Part shown: piece after piece, positions 15,822 through 24,683 of the stretch
Layout: each line of letters opens with the position of its first letter
How positions within the stretch are numbered: position 1 is the stretch's first letter
The notes under the pieces: generated by a model
What the model was told of the DNA's origin: nothing
Databases searched by the model: none
The model's input: the letters and a program-made list of their open reading frames with translations, nothing else
Program-made: the position numbers and the translations under genes
Source: a virus
IMG/VR virus record: IMGVR_UViG_3300027881_000046
Location: 1-32,911 of that record
Length of the DNA stretch: 32,911 nt
Direction: 5' to 3' (one strand)

Positions 15822-17632
15822 TGGCAGACGAAAAAATTAATGTTGTAATATCCGGCGTTGATAAAGTTTCAAAAGTGTTGCGTCCTATTCAGCGGAAATT
15901 GAATAAATTTTCTGCGAACACTAAGAAGATAGGGAAAACTTGGACCCGTAATATCACTTTGCCAATCCTTGCCACGGGTGCGGCATCAATTAAAATGTCC
16001 ATTGATATGAACAAATCAATGGCGAATGTTGCAACCTTAATTCCGGGTGCAAGTGATAGAGTGAAGGAATTAAAAACGGATGTGCAAAACCTGGCCATCC
16101 AAACGGGTAAATCAACGGGCGATATTTCCGACGGATTATTCCAAGTCATTTCCGCTTTTGGTGATACCGCCGACACAACCAAATTATCAAACATCCAGGT
16201 TAAGGCGGCAACCGCCGGTCAAGCTACGGTCACGGAAGCCCTGAAACTTACCGCCGCAGTAACAAAAGCGTATGGTGACACGTCCGCCTTGGCAAACGAA
16301 AAAGTTGCAGACCTGGCTTTCACAACTAATAAATTAGGGCAAACAACTTTTCCGGAATTGGCACAAAGCATTGGACAAGTCACGCCATTAACAAAAGAAT
16401 TGGGAATTGCTCAAGAAAGCTTGTTCGGGATTTATGCGACGGCAACTGGCGTGACAGGCGACGCCGCAAAAGTATCAACACAATTCAAAGGTGTCTTGCA
16501 ATCACTGCTTGCACCAACAAAGGATATGACTGACCTTTTTGGAGAATTAAAAGTTAAAAGCGGCGCTGCATTAATAGAACAAGTCGGTCTTGCGGGTGCA
16601 ATTAAAACTATTGTTCAAACTGCTAAATTATCAAACATGCCATTGCAGAAATTTATTGGATCAATTGAAGGTCAAACGCTTGCCCTTGCAATGGCCGGTC
16701 CGCAATACGATGTATTAAAGGAAAAGACCGAAGCAATGCGCAATTCTACAGGAGCCATGACCGAAGCTTTTAACGAACAGCAAAACGGTATTAATAAGGC
16801 GGGTGTTGAATTGGAAAAATTCAAACAGTTTGTTATTGTTGCCGGTCAAAGATTAGGCGACAAGCTTGCACCTGGATTAGTAAGTTTAGGCGAAGCCGTA
16901 AAACCTGTTATTAAATGGTTGACTGAATTATCACCAATAACATTAAAAATTGTTGGTGGAATGGTTGCTTTTGCCGCAATAATTGGTCCGGTCATTGCGG
17001 GCGTTGGTATTTTGGCCGGTTCGTTATCGGCAATAATCGGAATTGCCGGAACCGTTGCAACCGTTGCCGGTATTATGTGGGCGGCAATAACGGGACCCGT
17101 CGGGCTTACCGTTATTGCTATTGCCGCCGTCGTTGGTGCTGGCATTGCATTATATAAAAATTGGGAGTGGGTAACGGAAAAACTTAAAGCGCTTTGGGGC
17201 GGTACTGTTGCTATTTTCAAATCTTTATGGGAAGGCATGCCCGGATGGTTAAAACCTATCATTACTACACTTGGACTTATTTTCGCGCCTTTCATTACTA
17301 TCCCGTTATTGTTTTTGAAAAATTGGGAAAAAGTCACAGGCGTTTTTAATAAAATAAAGGGCTTTCTTGGCTTTGGTGGTAATGGTGAGGTGGATATAAA
17401 ATCACCGTCTATAAACACCAAGCCCGGCTCGCCGCTTTTGTCCGCCCGCCCTTCCCTTGGCACAAAGGATTTCAGTAAATCTGTAACCGAAACAACCACA
17501 AACCGAAACACGACTAAAACATCTAAAATTGAAATTGAATTAACCGGAGAAAAAGGCGATGCTAAAATTAAAAAATTTGAATCAGGCGGAAATGATTTAT
17601 CTCTCCTGAACGGCGCGGCAATGGCTTTTTAA
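15821..17632 (+). CDS. Tail tape measure protein, TP901 type
   Basis: The protein has 603 residues. The N-terminal part carries the TP901-type core (IDMNKSMANVATLIPGASDR, LKTDVQNLAIQTGKSTGDIS, FGDTADTTKL, then AVTKAYGDTSALANEKVADL and TTFPELAQSIGQVTPLTKEL). A long hydrophobic stretch follows (about 374-445: GGMVAFAAIIGPVIAGVGIL and onward), then amphipathic segments with repeated Trp (KNWEWVTEKLKALW, KNWEKVTGVF) and a polar tail. It sets the tail length; a tape of this size suggests a rather short tail. The hydrophobic part probably inserts into the host membrane. The ATG overlaps the frameshift stop, and no strong ribosome site is seen, so it may depend on re-initiation. Confidence 0.93.
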   Translation: MADEKINVVISGVDKVSKVLRPIQRKLNKFSANTKKIGKTWTRNITLPILATGAASIKMSIDMNKSMANVATLIPGASDRVKELKTDVQNLAIQTGKSTGDISDGLFQVISAFGDTADTTKLSNIQVKAATAGQATVTEALKLTAAVTKAYGDTSALANEKVADLAFTTNKLGQTTFPELAQSIGQVTPLTKELGIAQESLFGIYATATGVTGDAAKVSTQFKGVLQSLLAPTKDMTDLFGELKVKSGAALIEQVGLAGAIKTIVQTAKLSNMPLQKFIGSIEGQTLALAMAGPQYDVLKEKTEAMRNSTGAMTEAFNEQQNGINKAGVELEKFKQFVIVAGQRLGDKLAPGLVSLGEAVKPVIKWLTELSPITLKIVGGMVAFAAIIGPVIAGVGILAGSLSAIIGIAGTVATVAGIMWAAITGPVGLTVIAIAAVVGAGIALYKNWEWVTEKLKALWGGTVAIFKSLWEGMPGWLKPIITTLGLIFAPFITIPLLFLKNWEKVTGVFNKIKGFLGFGGNGEVDIKSPSINTKPGSPLLSARPSLGTKDFSKSVTETTTNRNTTKTSKIEIELTGEKGDAKIKKFESGGNDLSLLNGAAMAF

Positions 17633-17646
17633 TTTAGGTATAAATT

Positions 17647-18978
17647 ATGGGAATATCAGATTTAATATTCAGTAATTGGCGGAAAGATTACAAGCAAGCT
17701 TCCTTCCGTGGCGTGAAGTTTTATGTCCGGAATATAGATACAACACTCGGGCGCAAAACCGCAGTCCATGAATTCCCAGGCCGTGACATTAATTTTGTCG
17801 AGGACACAGGACGCGCCGCCCGGACATATCCCATTGAAGCGTATATCATAGGCCCCCGCTATCTCGAAGACAAACGCAAACTTATGAATGCACTTGAAAA
17901 AGAGGGTGAAGGCCCGTTAGTACATCCGTATCAAGGCGAAATAACGGTCAAACTACTTGGCATTGTTTCCATTTCTGAAAGCTCCTCAGAAGGCGGCATG
18001 GCCCGCATATCAATGGTGTTTTCCGAAAGCAAAGAGCCGGAATTATTAACGACTGCATTAGACCCAATACAATCATTATATGATACGCTGGCGACGGCTT
18101 ACGATAAAACGCAGGCCGCATTTGAAAAGGCTTTTGACATTTTTCAAACTCCGAAAAATGTGGCCGACGATGTTGCAAGTATTTTGTCAGAACTCAGTGT
18201 TGTTGTGAGTGAGATAAGAAGCGTTGGCCGAAGCGCCGAAGATTTTCAAAAATCATTCGATGGCCTACAAAACAGCGGTTTGGATTTAGCGAAAAATGCC
18301 AGTAATTTATTTAATGAAATCAAAACGCTCTTAACCTCCAAGGATTCAGAAGCCGAAGACGGAATATCGGTTGAGTTTGCGATAAATGATGCCGCAGAAT
18401 TCGAGCGTTTAACAGGCATAGATGATACAGATTTAACGCCGGAAGAAAGAAGTGATATCATATCGGACAATGCCAAAACTTCTGTGAGTGAAACATCTAA
18501 AATGACAGATTTTACAACCGAAGATTTTGGGACTAAATATTTCGGAGATTCCGCAGCAATCACGAAGTTAATAACGGACCCGAACACGCAGGCATTGACG
18601 GACACAATAAAAATAACGTCCGTTATTGCAGCCACTAATGAAATTGTAAACGCTGGATTCAGTAACAAGCAAGAAGCAAGTGCTATGATAGAATTATTGC
18701 AGGAAACTTTTGATAAAATTCTAAATGATATTGAAGACGAGTTATATGATCCGTTATATCAGCTATCAACAGTTGTTATCCAAGATATAAATCAACGGTC
18801 TTTATTATTGCCGACTGTATTGGATTATAAACTTAATGAGGCATTGCCGTCTTTATTTGTAGCAAATGATCTATATGAAGATATCGACCGCGCCGCCGAA
18901 ATAGTTAAAACCAATAACGTCATGCATCCGGGTTTTGTTCCCGGCGGTGTTACTCTGGAGGTCTTGAGCCGTGTTTGA
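17647..18978 (+). CDS. DNA circularisation / tail protein, Mu gpN family
   Basis: The protein has 443 residues. The first about 130 match the DNA_circ_N domain: SFRGVKFYVRNIDTTLGRKT, HEFPGRDINFVEDTGRAART, YPIEAYIIGPRY and a PLVHPYQGEITVKLLG stretch. The middle (about 150-400) is helical and polar, with many Asp and Ser. In Mu, gpN is a baseplate or tail protein; the 'DNA circularisation' name comes from older literature. The stop overlaps the gpP start by 8 nt. Confidence 0.9.
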   Translation: MGISDLIFSNWRKDYKQASFRGVKFYVRNIDTTLGRKTAVHEFPGRDINFVEDTGRAARTYPIEAYIIGPRYLEDKRKLMNALEKEGEGPLVHPYQGEITVKLLGIVSISESSSEGGMARISMVFSESKEPELLTTALDPIQSLYDTLATAYDKTQAAFEKAFDIFQTPKNVADDVASILSELSVVVSEIRSVGRSAEDFQKSFDGLQNSGLDLAKNASNLFNEIKTLLTSKDSEAEDGISVEFAINDAAEFERLTGIDDTDLTPEERSDIISDNAKTSVSETSKMTDFTTEDFGTKYFGDSAAITKLITDPNTQALTDTIKITSVIAATNEIVNAGFSNKQEASAMIELLQETFDKILNDIEDELYDPLYQLSTVVIQDINQRSLLLPTVLDYKLNEALPSLFVANDLYEDIDRAAEIVKTNNVMHPGFVPGGVTLEVLSRV

Positions 18979-20098
18979 TTCGGAATCTGACAGTCTATCC
19001 CTTATTGTTGACGGCAAAGAATACAGGGCTTGGGAAAGCGTGTCTGTGCAACGCTCTATGGATAATCTATGCGGCAGCTTTTCTTTGAATTTGGCTGTTG
19101 CTGAAAAATCCGGCGATAAATTTGTGGACTCCGAAGAATTCAGAGTCAAGGAAGGTGATCCCGTTATCTTGAAAATTAACGGCGCAAAGTATTTAACCGG
19201 CTATATAGACGCGTCAACCATAACCGACTCAGGATCGGAAGGCCGCACTATAAGCATTGCAGGCAGAGACAAAACATCAGATATTGTTGATTGCTCTGCC
19301 TATGTTCTACCCGGAAGTTGGAAACAAACCACGCTGGAAAATGTAGCAAAAAAATTATTGCAGCCGTTTAAATTAAAATTAAAAATCAGCGATGCCGTTA
19401 CATTATCGGGCAGTTTAATCAATTTCGATATTGAAACAGGGGAAACCGTTTTCGAAGCATTGGAACGATTGACACGCAACGAAACTATTTTAATGAATTC
19501 AACCGCCGACGGCGATATGGTTTTGATTGTTAATAAAAATGATATTCTTTCACCTATCGTTTTAAAATATGGTGTCAATATAAAAGCTTATAATGCGAAG
19601 TTTGATTTTTCATCAAGGTATAGCAATTACTTTGTTGTCGGGCAACCGTCCGGAGACGGAACAAAAGAATGGGTTGATATTATTGGAAACATTATGGGAG
19701 ATGCTTCAGATAATGAAGTTGACAGATATCGCCCTTTGGTTATTGTGGCCGAAACGGATTCCAACAATGAAACCGCCCAAAAGCGTGCGACGTGGGAAAA
19801 GGTTATTAGAAAATCCCGATCCGTAAATATAGAAGTCGTGGTCCAGGGATGGAAACAAACACCAACGCAATTATGGAGCATAGGTCAATTAATAAAATTG
19901 GACATTCCCGGTATCGGTATAGTGCAAAACATGCTGATAAATGCCGTTAATTTTACAAAATCAGACGAAGGCACGGAAGCAAAATTAATGTTAGTGCCGC
20001 CCGATTCATATATGAAAGAGCCGAAAAAAGTTAAGAAAAACAAAGACACCAAGAAAGACAAAAAAGGGAAAATCGTTGCATATAGGATATCAGCATAA
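18971..20098 (+). CDS. Baseplate hub, Mu gpP (gp44-like) / late control D family
   Basis: The protein has 375 residues. Features are LIVDGKEYRAWESVSVQRSM followed by CGSFSLNL, GDPVILKINGAKYLTGYIDA, ISIAGRDKTSDIVDCSAYV (the hub's 'GR...D..D' region), then LKISDAVTLSG and VFEALERLTRNETILMNSTA. The C-terminus is a Lys-rich tail (KKVKKNKDTKKDKKGK). It forms the trimeric hub ring that holds the spike. The start is GTG with a CTGGAGG site about 11 nt upstream, overlapping gpN. Confidence 0.92.
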   Translation: MFDSESDSLSLIVDGKEYRAWESVSVQRSMDNLCGSFSLNLAVAEKSGDKFVDSEEFRVKEGDPVILKINGAKYLTGYIDASTITDSGSEGRTISIAGRDKTSDIVDCSAYVLPGSWKQTTLENVAKKLLQPFKLKLKISDAVTLSGSLINFDIETGETVFEALERLTRNETILMNSTADGDMVLIVNKNDILSPIVLKYGVNIKAYNAKFDFSSRYSNYFVVGQPSGDGTKEWVDIIGNIMGDASDNEVDRYRPLVIVAETDSNNETAQKRATWEKVIRKSRSVNIEVVVQGWKQTPTQLWSIGQLIKLDIPGIGIVQNMLINAVNFTKSDEGTEAKLMLVPPDSYMKEPKKVKKNKDTKKDKKGKIVAYRISA

Positions 20099-20685
20099 TG
20101 GCGAATATTCGCTTAGATGTTCTTAACAGGTGGATAAGCCCACTTAAGCGCCGTGTTCAATTAATGATTGGCAAGGCGTTAATTAAAGCCGTGGACAATT
20201 CCGGGGTTATCCAAGTTGCAGATATTTCATTATTGAAGGGTGAGACAAAGCAAGCCGTTGAACTCATACAACAATACGGTTTCGGTTCGTTGCCCCCGAA
20301 TGATTCGGAAGCCGTGATCGCGTCCGTAGGCGGCAACCGTGACAATATGATAATAATTGCAACGGAGAATTCAGCAACGCGGCCAACAAAGGATAATGAA
20401 AATGCCGATTTGGTCCAGGGCGATGTGATATTGTGGCACAAAGACGGACACGCTATAATATTAAAAGCTGGCAAAAATATTGAAATCAACGGCGAAAAAA
20501 CTATATTAAATATGAATAAATTTTCTGTTAAAAATAGCTCGGATGAATTAATAGAAGTATTAAGTGATTTAATACAGGCAATTACGGATGCGCGGGTCGC
20601 AACGGCGGCTGGACCCGCGCCTTTATTAAATCCAACAAATCCGTTTCCGGCTATTAAATCTCAAATAGATGGGTTTATACCGTAA
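20098..20685 (+). CDS. Baseplate spike protein, Mu gp45 family
   Basis: The protein has 195 residues, as for Mu gp45. It begins with an RWISPLKRRVQLMIGKALIK strand region (OB-fold), followed by VQVADIS-like turns (SGVIQVADISLLKGETKQAV), then QYGFGSLPPNDSEAVIASVG and an HKDGHAIILKAGKNIEINGE beta segment. It forms the membrane-piercing needle. It lacks a HxH iron-binding tip; the following gene may supply this. It shares one base with the gpP stop. Confidence 0.92.
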   Translation: MANIRLDVLNRWISPLKRRVQLMIGKALIKAVDNSGVIQVADISLLKGETKQAVELIQQYGFGSLPPNDSEAVIASVGGNRDNMIIIATENSATRPTKDNENADLVQGDVILWHKDGHAIILKAGKNIEINGEKTILNMNKFSVKNSSDELIEVLSDLIQAITDARVATAAGPAPLLNPTNPFPAIKSQIDGFIP

Positions 20686-20978
20686 TGGCAACACCAACCG
20701 TAAGCACGGTAGCGCAAAATATTGTAGATGCCTTGAAAGGGTTGAATCCTGAGATAACGGGAGATGCTGAGGCCGAGGCGGTCGCTAAATGGGAAGCAAT
20801 TATTGGCGCCCTTTTTGTATCGGATATGAAATTTAGCAGTGTAGACGGAGGAAGCAAAGTCACGGCTTTAGCTATTGAAACGGGTGTCACACCTGCAACG
20901 GTAAATCTAAGCACACATTTACACGCAACAACCGGGGCACCCCCTGCACCTACAGCGCCCCCAACACCGGGAACATAA
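20685..20978 (+). CDS. Small protein with HxH and Pro-rich end, possible spike tip
   Basis: The protein has 97 residues. The N-terminal half is helical (STVAQNIVDALKGLNPEITG and EAVAKWEAIIGALF); the second half is a beta segment ending STHLHATTGAPPAPTAPPTP. H78-L79-H80 is a HxH motif placed before a Pro/Thr/Gly-rich tail. In P2 gpV and similar spikes, a HxH motif binds iron at the tip, and phage baseplate clusters often have small proteins with H.H and TG.P ends. The overlap with gp45 and direct contact with gp46 support a baseplate role. The tip function is inferred. Confidence 0.6.
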   Translation: MATPTVSTVAQNIVDALKGLNPEITGDAEAEAVAKWEAIIGALFVSDMKFSSVDGGSKVTALAIETGVTPATVNLSTHLHATTGAPPAPTAPPTPGT

Positions 20979-21494
20979 ATGGCAAAATTAGTAATACAAG
21001 GCTGGCAATCAAATGCAATGGCAACCGTGGGCTGGCAATCCCAAGGCGGCGGTTTTGGTGCAGGTGTACTGGATCCGACAATCATGGATTTTAAAAATGA
21101 CGGCATCCAGGTTGCCATGATTGTATCGCTTTTCTGCGATAAACGATTTCCTTTTGAAAACGAAGACGAACACACTCCAAATGACCGGCGTGGCTGGTGG
21201 GGTGATGATACTCTTTTTATTGCCGGTGATAGAATAGGTTCGTGGCTATGGCGGTTATTTAAGGAAAAAATGGTTGATGAAAAAATATTCCCGGATACTG
21301 AAAAATATATCCGCGATGCCTTGCAGTGGATGCTCGATGATAATGTTGCAGGGAAAATTGAAATAGAAACACGAAAGGAAGATAATGATATAGGGCGCAC
21401 ACGAATTATCGTGTTTTCGCCTGACAATATAGAATTGACGAATTTCTTCTTTACTTGGAATTTATACGCGGAAGAAATAGGAATAACAATTTAA
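20979..21494 (+). CDS. Baseplate protein, Mu gp46 family
   Basis: The protein has 171 residues. It has the gp46 hallmark RRGWWGDDTL followed by GDRIGSWLWRLFKEKMVDE, and MIVSLFCDKRFPFENEDEHT, QWMLDDNVAGKIEIETRKED, plus an N-terminal repeat of GWQS (8-11 and 18-21). This family is the wedge protein comparable to T4 gp25. It starts directly after the stop of the preceding gene. Confidence 0.9.
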   Translation: MAKLVIQGWQSNAMATVGWQSQGGGFGAGVLDPTIMDFKNDGIQVAMIVSLFCDKRFPFENEDEHTPNDRRGWWGDDTLFIAGDRIGSWLWRLFKEKMVDEKIFPDTEKYIRDALQWMLDDNVAGKIEIETRKEDNDIGRTRIIVFSPDNIELTNFFFTWNLYAEEIGITI

Positions 21495-21506
21495 AAGGAG
21501 TTTGTT

Positions 21507-21662
21507 ATGGCAGGCGAAAGAACTGTTTTGGCACCAAGCACGCAAAATTATGAAAGCATTATATCATCAGGTGATATAAAAGGACATGGCCAGGTTGATA
21601 AATTTGGAAGAAATCCCGACGTTGATGCGGCAGGCATTGACATCTATATGGCGGGGGAATAA
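21507..21662 (+). CDS. 51-residue baseplate-associated protein with FGRNPDVD motif
   Basis: ATG at 21507 has AAAAGGAG (21493-21500) at 6 nt, and the frame runs to TAA at 21660-21662, whose last base is the A of the gp47 ATG. The protein reads MAGERTVLAPSTQNYESIIS, then SGDIKGHGQVDKFGRNPDVD and ends AAGIDIYMAGE. A 'FGRNPD.D' segment followed by an 'e.IW..GG'-like end is found at the N-terminus of some phage tail and receptor-binding proteins; here it stands alone as a mini-gene. It could be an adaptor between baseplate and fibre. The gene is well supported by its ribosome site and packing; the function is unknown. Confidence 0.8.
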   Translation: MAGERTVLAPSTQNYESIISSGDIKGHGQVDKFGRNPDVDAAGIDIYMAGE

Positions 21663-22753
21663 TGGCATTTTCAAGACCTACATTACAGGAATTAATCGAA
21701 CGCATAACAAACGATTTGTTGAGCCGCGTAACTTCCGGGACAGGAATGTTGCGCCGATCTTTTCTTCGCGTATACGCGCGAGTGGTTGCGGCCGCAATAA
21801 ATTTGACATATGGTTTTATAGACTATATGTCGAAAATGTTTTTCATTGAAACCGCAGAAGATGAATTCCTTGAAAGACGCGGGGACAAATGGGGTATAAC
21901 GAGAGACCAGAAAAAGATTGCATCCGGCCCGTTGATTATGTATGGCGATAATGGCACGGTAATTCCTGTTGGGACCATATGGCTTAATGATGATGGCGGC
22001 GAATATAAAACATTAACGGGTGAGACTATCGCGGCAGGACAAGCACAAACAGACGTGCAGGCGCTTAAAGCTGGATTGTCATATAATAGGGAAGAAAATG
22101 ACACACTAACAATATCAACGCCAATAGCCGGTTTAATTAATGAGGGCGGAGTGGGGACAGGTGGCATCGTTGGAGGTGCGGATAAAGAAACCGATATATC
22201 TATGCGGGAACGCATTAAAGCCCGTGTCCAACATGAAGCTATGGGCGGCAATGATAGTGATTACAAGGAATGGATGAAAGACACACCGGGCGTTGCTGTT
22301 AATAAATCATGGATATTTGGTAACGTATTAGGTCCGGCAACCGTGGCATGTTATTTCAGGGTTGACCCATGGGATTCTCCGAGCGTTCCACAAATTGCAT
22401 TAGTGCAAGCAAATATTGACGTGCATAAACCGCTTGGGGCAACACCTACGGCGCTTGCTCCGACTGAAGCAGATATCAGCATTACAGTAACGGCAACTCC
22501 CAACACGGCACCCGTAAGAACGGCAATTAAGGATTCACTGGTTGATTTTTTTGAGAAGCGTACAGACGTGGGTGAAACTTTATATTTAAGCAATTTGGAT
22601 GAAGCTATAAGTCTTGCAACTGGTGAGGTTTCGCATACTATAACAGAGTTAAAAAAGAATGGTGATATTGTGCCTACAGATGATATCACTATGGCAACTG
22701 GAGAATTACCAATACTTGATAGCCTTACAGTTAACGGGAGCGTGATGATATAA
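21662..22753 (+). CDS. Baseplate J-like wedge protein, Mu gp47 family
   Basis: The protein has 363 residues. Typical elements are LQELIERITNDLLSRVTSG, YGFIDYMSKMFFIETAEDEF, LERRGDKWGI, VPVGT-like IPVGTIWLNDDGGEYKT, then GGADKETDISMRERIKARVQ and GGNDSDYKEWMKDTPGVAV, the most conserved part of this family. The C-terminus ends with EVSHTITELKKNGDI. It forms the baseplate wedge with gp46 and gp48. It shares one base with the start of gp48. Confidence 0.95.
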   Translation: MAFSRPTLQELIERITNDLLSRVTSGTGMLRRSFLRVYARVVAAAINLTYGFIDYMSKMFFIETAEDEFLERRGDKWGITRDQKKIASGPLIMYGDNGTVIPVGTIWLNDDGGEYKTLTGETIAAGQAQTDVQALKAGLSYNREENDTLTISTPIAGLINEGGVGTGGIVGGADKETDISMRERIKARVQHEAMGGNDSDYKEWMKDTPGVAVNKSWIFGNVLGPATVACYFRVDPWDSPSVPQIALVQANIDVHKPLGATPTALAPTEADISITVTATPNTAPVRTAIKDSLVDFFEKRTDVGETLYLSNLDEAISLATGEVSHTITELKKNGDIVPTDDITMATGELPILDSLTVNGSVMI

Positions 22754-23571
22754 TGGGCTGTTTGAATAAATTCACAGAGGAACAATACACCAAAATGCTG
22801 GTTAATCTATTTCCGACCGGCGCGGCGTTCCCGCGTGAAATAGGAAACACTTTTTATAATTTCATGAACGCACACGCTCCGGAATTATTCCGACTTGACG
22901 GACGAATATCTAAATTGTTTTGGGAAACGGTATTAAATTCTGAATGTAATGGAGTAACTTTCCCAGATGAATTACTGCCTGAGTGGGAAAAAGATTTCGG
23001 CTTTCCTGATAACTGTTTTGATATTCCAGCCGCCGTCAGTGACAGAATAGAACAATTATTGTATCGCGTAATTTTCCCGTTGACGATTGAAACTGGATAT
23101 GTTAGCACTGGCAATACGACAAAAGACAGTAATATTATCACTGGCGTTGCGGACACTACGGATATATATGTCGGTGATTTAGTGCATTTATCCACAGGCT
23201 ATTTTGACCAAGGCAAATATGAAGTATTGGAAAAAACAGCCAGTACGTTGACGCTTGAAAGTGAGGCATTCCGGACCAAGACCGGCGCAACGTTAACCGG
23301 ATATTTTTTAAGGCAGGAACATAGTGAAAGATTTTTCAAGGCTTTGGTGAAATATCTTGATAGTTCGTTGACTGTGACTTCCATAACTTCGGGCGGCGGC
23401 GCTTTTCTTTGCGGGGTCAGTGTGTGCGGGGATCCGATAGGAGATGCCTTGGTATATGAATCTGTTTTCAATATTACACCTGTGCCATCAGCCGAAGCAC
23501 AAGCAAGAATTGAATGTATAATAAATACATTGTTTCATTCACACATGACCGCAACTTTCATTTATAGTTAG
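22753..23571 (+). CDS. Mu gp48-like baseplate protein (DUF2313) with inserted beta module
   Basis: The protein has 272 residues, longer than the usual about 190-200. The N-terminal part (YTKMLVNLFPTGAAFPREIG, FRLDGRISKLFWETV, LLPEWEKDFGFPD, AVSDRIEQLL) and the C-terminal part (GVSVCGDPIGDALVYESVFN, ECIINTLFHSHMTATFIY) are typical of DUF2313. Residues about 114-187 are an insertion (STGNTTKDSNIITGVADTTD, VGDLVHLSTGYFDQGKYEVL, STLTLESEAF) resembling the modules in the fibre gene next door and the fibre-like gene at 9771. The family links the wedge to the fibre. The stop is 11 nt from the fibre start. Confidence 0.88.
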   Translation: MGCLNKFTEEQYTKMLVNLFPTGAAFPREIGNTFYNFMNAHAPELFRLDGRISKLFWETVLNSECNGVTFPDELLPEWEKDFGFPDNCFDIPAAVSDRIEQLLYRVIFPLTIETGYVSTGNTTKDSNIITGVADTTDIYVGDLVHLSTGYFDQGKYEVLEKTASTLTLESEAFRTKTGATLTGYFLRQEHSERFFKALVKYLDSSLTVTSITSGGGAFLCGVSVCGDPIGDALVYESVFNITPVPSAEAQARIECIINTLFHSHMTATFIYS

Positions 23572-23582
23572 GAGATATTATT

Positions 23583-24683
23583 ATGCATAGAGTTGATAAC
23601 GCAACCGCGACAATTGCCGATTATACCGCAACGGGGGACACTTCTATCGGTTCGCCGATAATTACAAACCTTAGTGTTTTAACTACAAATTTAAACGTGG
23701 GTGATTACGTCATTACAACCGCCGGTTTTCCCGGTGATGCAAACACCCGGCATTTAGTTGTTGCCGTTGGCGCTTTTGATTGCACTGTTGATATTGATGC
23801 CGATAGTAATGAAACAGGTGCGTCCGTTGCTAACACTGCTAATATGTTCAGAAATGCATTAGTAAGCCCGGCAATATCTGCAACGGTAGTTGATGCCGAC
23901 GAAAGAAACGTTGTGCAAGAAGAAATTGTCAGCGTTGTATTGGCTTCCGGTCAAGGACTTAACGTTGCCGATAATGAACAACTTAAAAAAGCCGTTGTTT
24001 TAAAAATCGGGGATACGATGTCCGGCCCTTTGCGTATACTGGATGGAAGTGTTGGCGCAACAGTTGATCCAGATGCTAATGATTTTATTATTGAAAGCAC
24101 GACGCCTTGCGGAATGACGTTTTTGACGGATAATAACCAGTCTAATTATATCAATTTCGGAAATGATGTTACGGACGTTTTGGGGTCAATTGAATTCACG
24201 CATGGTAGCGGAGGTACAAGCGGTGATTGGTCTTTTTTGTTATCAGGTGTGGAGGTTTTAAATATTGCAACCACTGGAATAAGGCCGAAAGTTGGCAGCT
24301 CTATTCTTTTAGGGGCGGCAACTGCAAGATGGAGTAATTTATACACTGATAGCATTAACGCCGATGGCTTTAGTACTTTAGGCGCGGGAGCACTCCCCGT
24401 TAAATTCAAATTAGTTTCGGGCGCAACAGGTGCAACGGAAGGCAGCGAAACAACGGTTGATTTAGGTGTGGATGTAATAAAAATATCAAACGCTGCAATT
24501 TTTGTTGTTGCAAGTGGTACAGAACTTATGCCACCACATCATACAACTATTCCAGGTTATGAATTTGATTGGAGATTGTCAAAAATTGGGGCGCAACATT
24601 TGGCTGTTGTTAATTTACATGCAACCAATAGCGAAAACATACTTTTAAAGCCTTTCCGAGTAGGCTTTTTTTATACAGCATAA
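23583..24683 (+). CDS. Tail fibre protein
   Basis: The protein has 366 residues. Residues about 13-82 are the small beta module shared with the preceding gp48-like protein (TATGDTSIGSPIITNLSVLT, NVGDYVITTAGFPGDANTRH). Then come the adaptor-like helix ISATVVDADERNVVQEEIVS, the phage fibre motif GDTMSGPLRI (about 139), and strand repeats with SSILLGAATARWSNLYTDSI. The C-terminal about 90 residues look like a beta-sandwich (ELMPPHHTTIPGYEFDWRLS, HLAVVNLHATNSENI) and may bind the receptor. The position after gp48 is that of Mu gene S. No chaperone gene follows. An AGGAG site precedes the ATG. Confidence 0.88.
   Translation: MHRVDNATATIADYTATGDTSIGSPIITNLSVLTTNLNVGDYVITTAGFPGDANTRHLVVAVGAFDCTVDIDADSNETGASVANTANMFRNALVSPAISATVVDADERNVVQEEIVSVVLASGQGLNVADNEQLKKAVVLKIGDTMSGPLRILDGSVGATVDPDANDFIIESTTPCGMTFLTDNNQSNYINFGNDVTDVLGSIEFTHGSGGTSGDWSFLLSGVEVLNIATTGIRPKVGSSILLGAATARWSNLYTDSINADGFSTLGAGALPVKFKLVSGATGATEGSETTVDLGVDVIKISNAAIFVVASGTELMPPHHTTIPGYEFDWRLSKIGAQHLAVVNLHATNSENILLKPFRVGFFYTA
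24647..24672 (+). terminator. Terminator-like hairpin inside the end of the fibre gene
   Basis: AAAGCCT (24647-24653) pairs with AGGCTTT (24662-24668) around an 8-nt loop, and TTTT follows (24669-24672). It overlaps the last codons of the fibre gene, whose stop is at 24683. It would separate baseplate/fibre from lysis genes if active, but translating ribosomes may suppress it. Confidence 0.5.

Noticed and set aside
16846-17511. 221-residue minus-strand frame inside the tape measure gene
   Set aside because: It is antisense to a clear tape measure gene, has no ribosome site, and its hydrophobic composition mirrors the sense strand.
20675-21427. 250-residue minus-strand frame across the gp45/gp46 region
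   Set aside because: It lies opposite three tightly packed baseplate genes with family matches, and its Ser/Pro-rich composition is that of an antisense reading.
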